Part shown: piece by piece, positions 60,496 to 61,247 of the stretch
Position numbering within the stretch: position 1 is the first letter of the stretch
Layout of the letters: the number at the start of each line of letters is the position of its first letter
NCBI GenBank assembly: GCA_947387485.1
Contig: CANDNT010000021.1
Location: 1 to 61,247 of the forward strand
Reading direction: 5' to 3'
Length of the DNA stretch: 61,247 nt
From: Aquimarina rhabdastrellae
Lineage (GTDB): Bacteria > Bacteroidota > Bacteroidia > Flavobacteriales > Flavobacteriaceae
Notes under the pieces: model-generated
Told to the model about the DNA's origin: nothing
Database searches by the model: none
The model's input: only the letters and a program-made list of their open reading frames with translations
Translations under genes and position numbers: made by a program

Positions 60496-60775
60496 GATGG
60501 TATTCACAACTGCATTTCAAAATGGTTCGCATCCCATCTCGTTGGGAGTAACCTCATTTTGGATGGTATTCACAACTAGATAGCAATGTAGGACGAACAT
60601 ATCCATTGTTGGGAGTAACCTCATTTTGGATGGTATTCACAACCGTCCTTATCGTAGCTCATTTCATAACCAGGTTGGGAGTAACCTCATTTTGGATGGT
60701 ATTCACAACACCGTTACGAATGTATCTCCAGAAGCTAAAGTTGGGAGTAACCTCATTTTGGATGGTATTCACAAC

Positions 60776-60890
60776 GATAAGAAGTAAAAATGTAGAATGT
60801 AAAATATCGAAGTTTAAAATGATTTTGTATTAATGATATGATCTTGAGCTATACTCTTTACTCCTCACTAATTACTTATTACTTGATATT
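60776..60890 (+). repeat. Array-inserted element X, copy 2
   Basis: 115 bp, nearly identical to copy 1, directly after repeat 5 and followed by the same 15-bp half repeat (60891-60905). Confidence 0.85.
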
Positions 60891-60971
60891 GATGGTATTC
60901 ACAACAACTTAATTCTAGTAGTATCTTCTAATAGTGTTGGGAGTAACCTCATTTTGGATGGTAGTCTCAAT

Positions 60972-61081
60972 GGCAAAAAGTAAAAATGTAGAATGTAAAA
61001 CAGTAAAGTTTAATGTGATCTTGTATTGATGATCCTGAGTTATACTCTTTACTCATCACTAACTACTTATCACTTAATATT
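60972..61081 (+). repeat. Array-inserted element X, copy 3 (diverged)
   Basis: 110 bp, alignable along its length with copies 1 and 2 but with more changes and small deletions. It follows the decayed repeat 6 and is followed by a half repeat with one mismatch (61082-61096). Confidence 0.8.
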
Positions 61082-61096
61082 AATGGTATTCACAAC

Positions 61097-61175
61097 GACA
61101 AGAAGTAATAAGGTAAAATGTCAAAGATTAAAGTGATCGTTATACTTTTAACTCTTTACTACCACTTGATATAAT
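61097..61175 (+). repeat. Array-inserted element X, copy 4 (degenerate)
   Basis: Starts GACAAGAAGTAATAAGGTAA and keeps AAAGTGATCGTTATAC and ACTCTTTACTACCACTTGAT in the element's order, but is shortened and lacks the closing half repeat. The rest of the window to 61247 shows nothing recognisable. Confidence 0.55.
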
Positions 61176-61247
61176 AACCATATATTTTACCTGTATATCA
61201 CCGTAAGGATTTGGTTAAATTTTGTAGCTTTAGTTTTCTAATCAATT

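Larger units (their letters stand above)
60345..61096 (+). CRISPR. CRISPR array with type VI-B-like repeats, no cas genes in view
   Basis: Five perfect 36-bp repeats start at 60345, 60541, 60608, 60674 and 60740; a sixth at 60936 is decayed at its 3' end. The repeat starts GTTGGGAGTAACCTC, continues ATTTTGGATGG and ends TATTCACAAC. Five unique spacers: 60511-60540, 60577-60607, 60644-60673, 60710-60739 and 60906-60935 (30 bp, one of 31). Length, GTTG/CAAC ends and central CTCATTTTGGA agree with Cas13b repeats; from memory about 29 of 36 positions match that of Bergeyella zoohelcum. Three 15-bp half repeats end at 60510, 60905 and 61096. No cas gene lies within the window. Confidence 0.9.

Noticed and set aside
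60381..60510. The 115-130 bp segments taken as long CRISPR spacers
   Set aside because: They are copies of one another and end in half repeats. True spacers here are unique and 30-31 bp long.
60606..60833. 75-codon frame with three LGVTSFWMVFTT repeats
   Set aside because: It is the translation of the CRISPR repeats. The 'protein repeat' is the DNA repeat read in frame because repeat plus spacer is 66 bp, a multiple of three.

Overview
The window comes from a low-GC marine-type member of the Flavobacteriaceae (Bacteroidota), perhaps Aquimarina-like; the genus is a guess. The evidence is the gene content (PorT, TamL, a PorV/PorQ-type protein, fused SecDF, a short 287-residue primary sigma factor), the near absence of Shine-Dalgarno sequences, and many TAnnTTTG -10 boxes. 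Most genes are housekeeping genes in short operons separated by intrinsic terminators.

Layout. 1-414: right end of an IS982-family element cutting into a small secreted-protein gene. 456-4202: LytTR response regulator and recQ. 4434-7437: kdsD, tatC, a CxxC AhpD-like protein and lptB. 7514-13148: pssA (minus), a PorV/PorQ-type protein, lnt and an ABC-F ATPase. 13234-14652: two tandem stand-alone Aer-type PAS proteins. 14992-17843: a LolD/MacB-type ATPase converging on a set made of a MATE transporter and three tandem small genes. Each small gene encodes a Gly-Gly-leader peptide with six cysteines in fixed spacing. 18080-18657: four identical tRNA-Thr(TGT) genes in 168-bp units, each with promoter and terminator. 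18713-21467: manA, a Bcp peroxiredoxin, queD/PTPS and idi. 21629-25180: insertion-sequence graveyard (frameshifted IS982 with a 10-bp target duplication, decayed IS3-family element, lipoprotein, truncated second IS982).

25194-38102: DPP-IV-type peptidase, trkH-trkA, ubiE/menG, porT, a SpoU rRNA methylase, tamL, fbaA and accD. 38429-44057: rpsO, pnp, an ECF sigma factor overlapping a membrane-spanning probable anti-sigma protein, and rpoD with an unusually strong Shine-Dalgarno sequence. 44058-45196: non-coding, with a 92-bp duplicate of the rpoD 3' region that looks like a separate small RNA gene, plus interspersed repeats. 45197-56920: BLUF-like protein lacking the light-reactive tyrosine, rpe, a secreted VOC protein, secDF, mdh, an outer-membrane-type protein, gyrB, asnB and a DUF2911 protein. 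57779-58504: a secreted-protein-like gene interrupted by one in-frame TAG. 58911-60137: tyrosine recombinase. 60345-61096: a CRISPR array with 36-bp repeats and 30-31-bp spacers, very like type VI-B (Cas13b) repeats, with no cas gene in view. About 115 bp of foreign repeated sequence has been inserted three times, each directly after a CRISPR repeat.

The most promising undescribed pieces are the triple six-cysteine Gly-Gly-leader cluster with the MATE transporter, the element lodged in the Cas13b-like array, and the duplicated rpoD 3' element, whose terminator stem shows a compensatory base-pair change. All database statements are from memory; no search was run.
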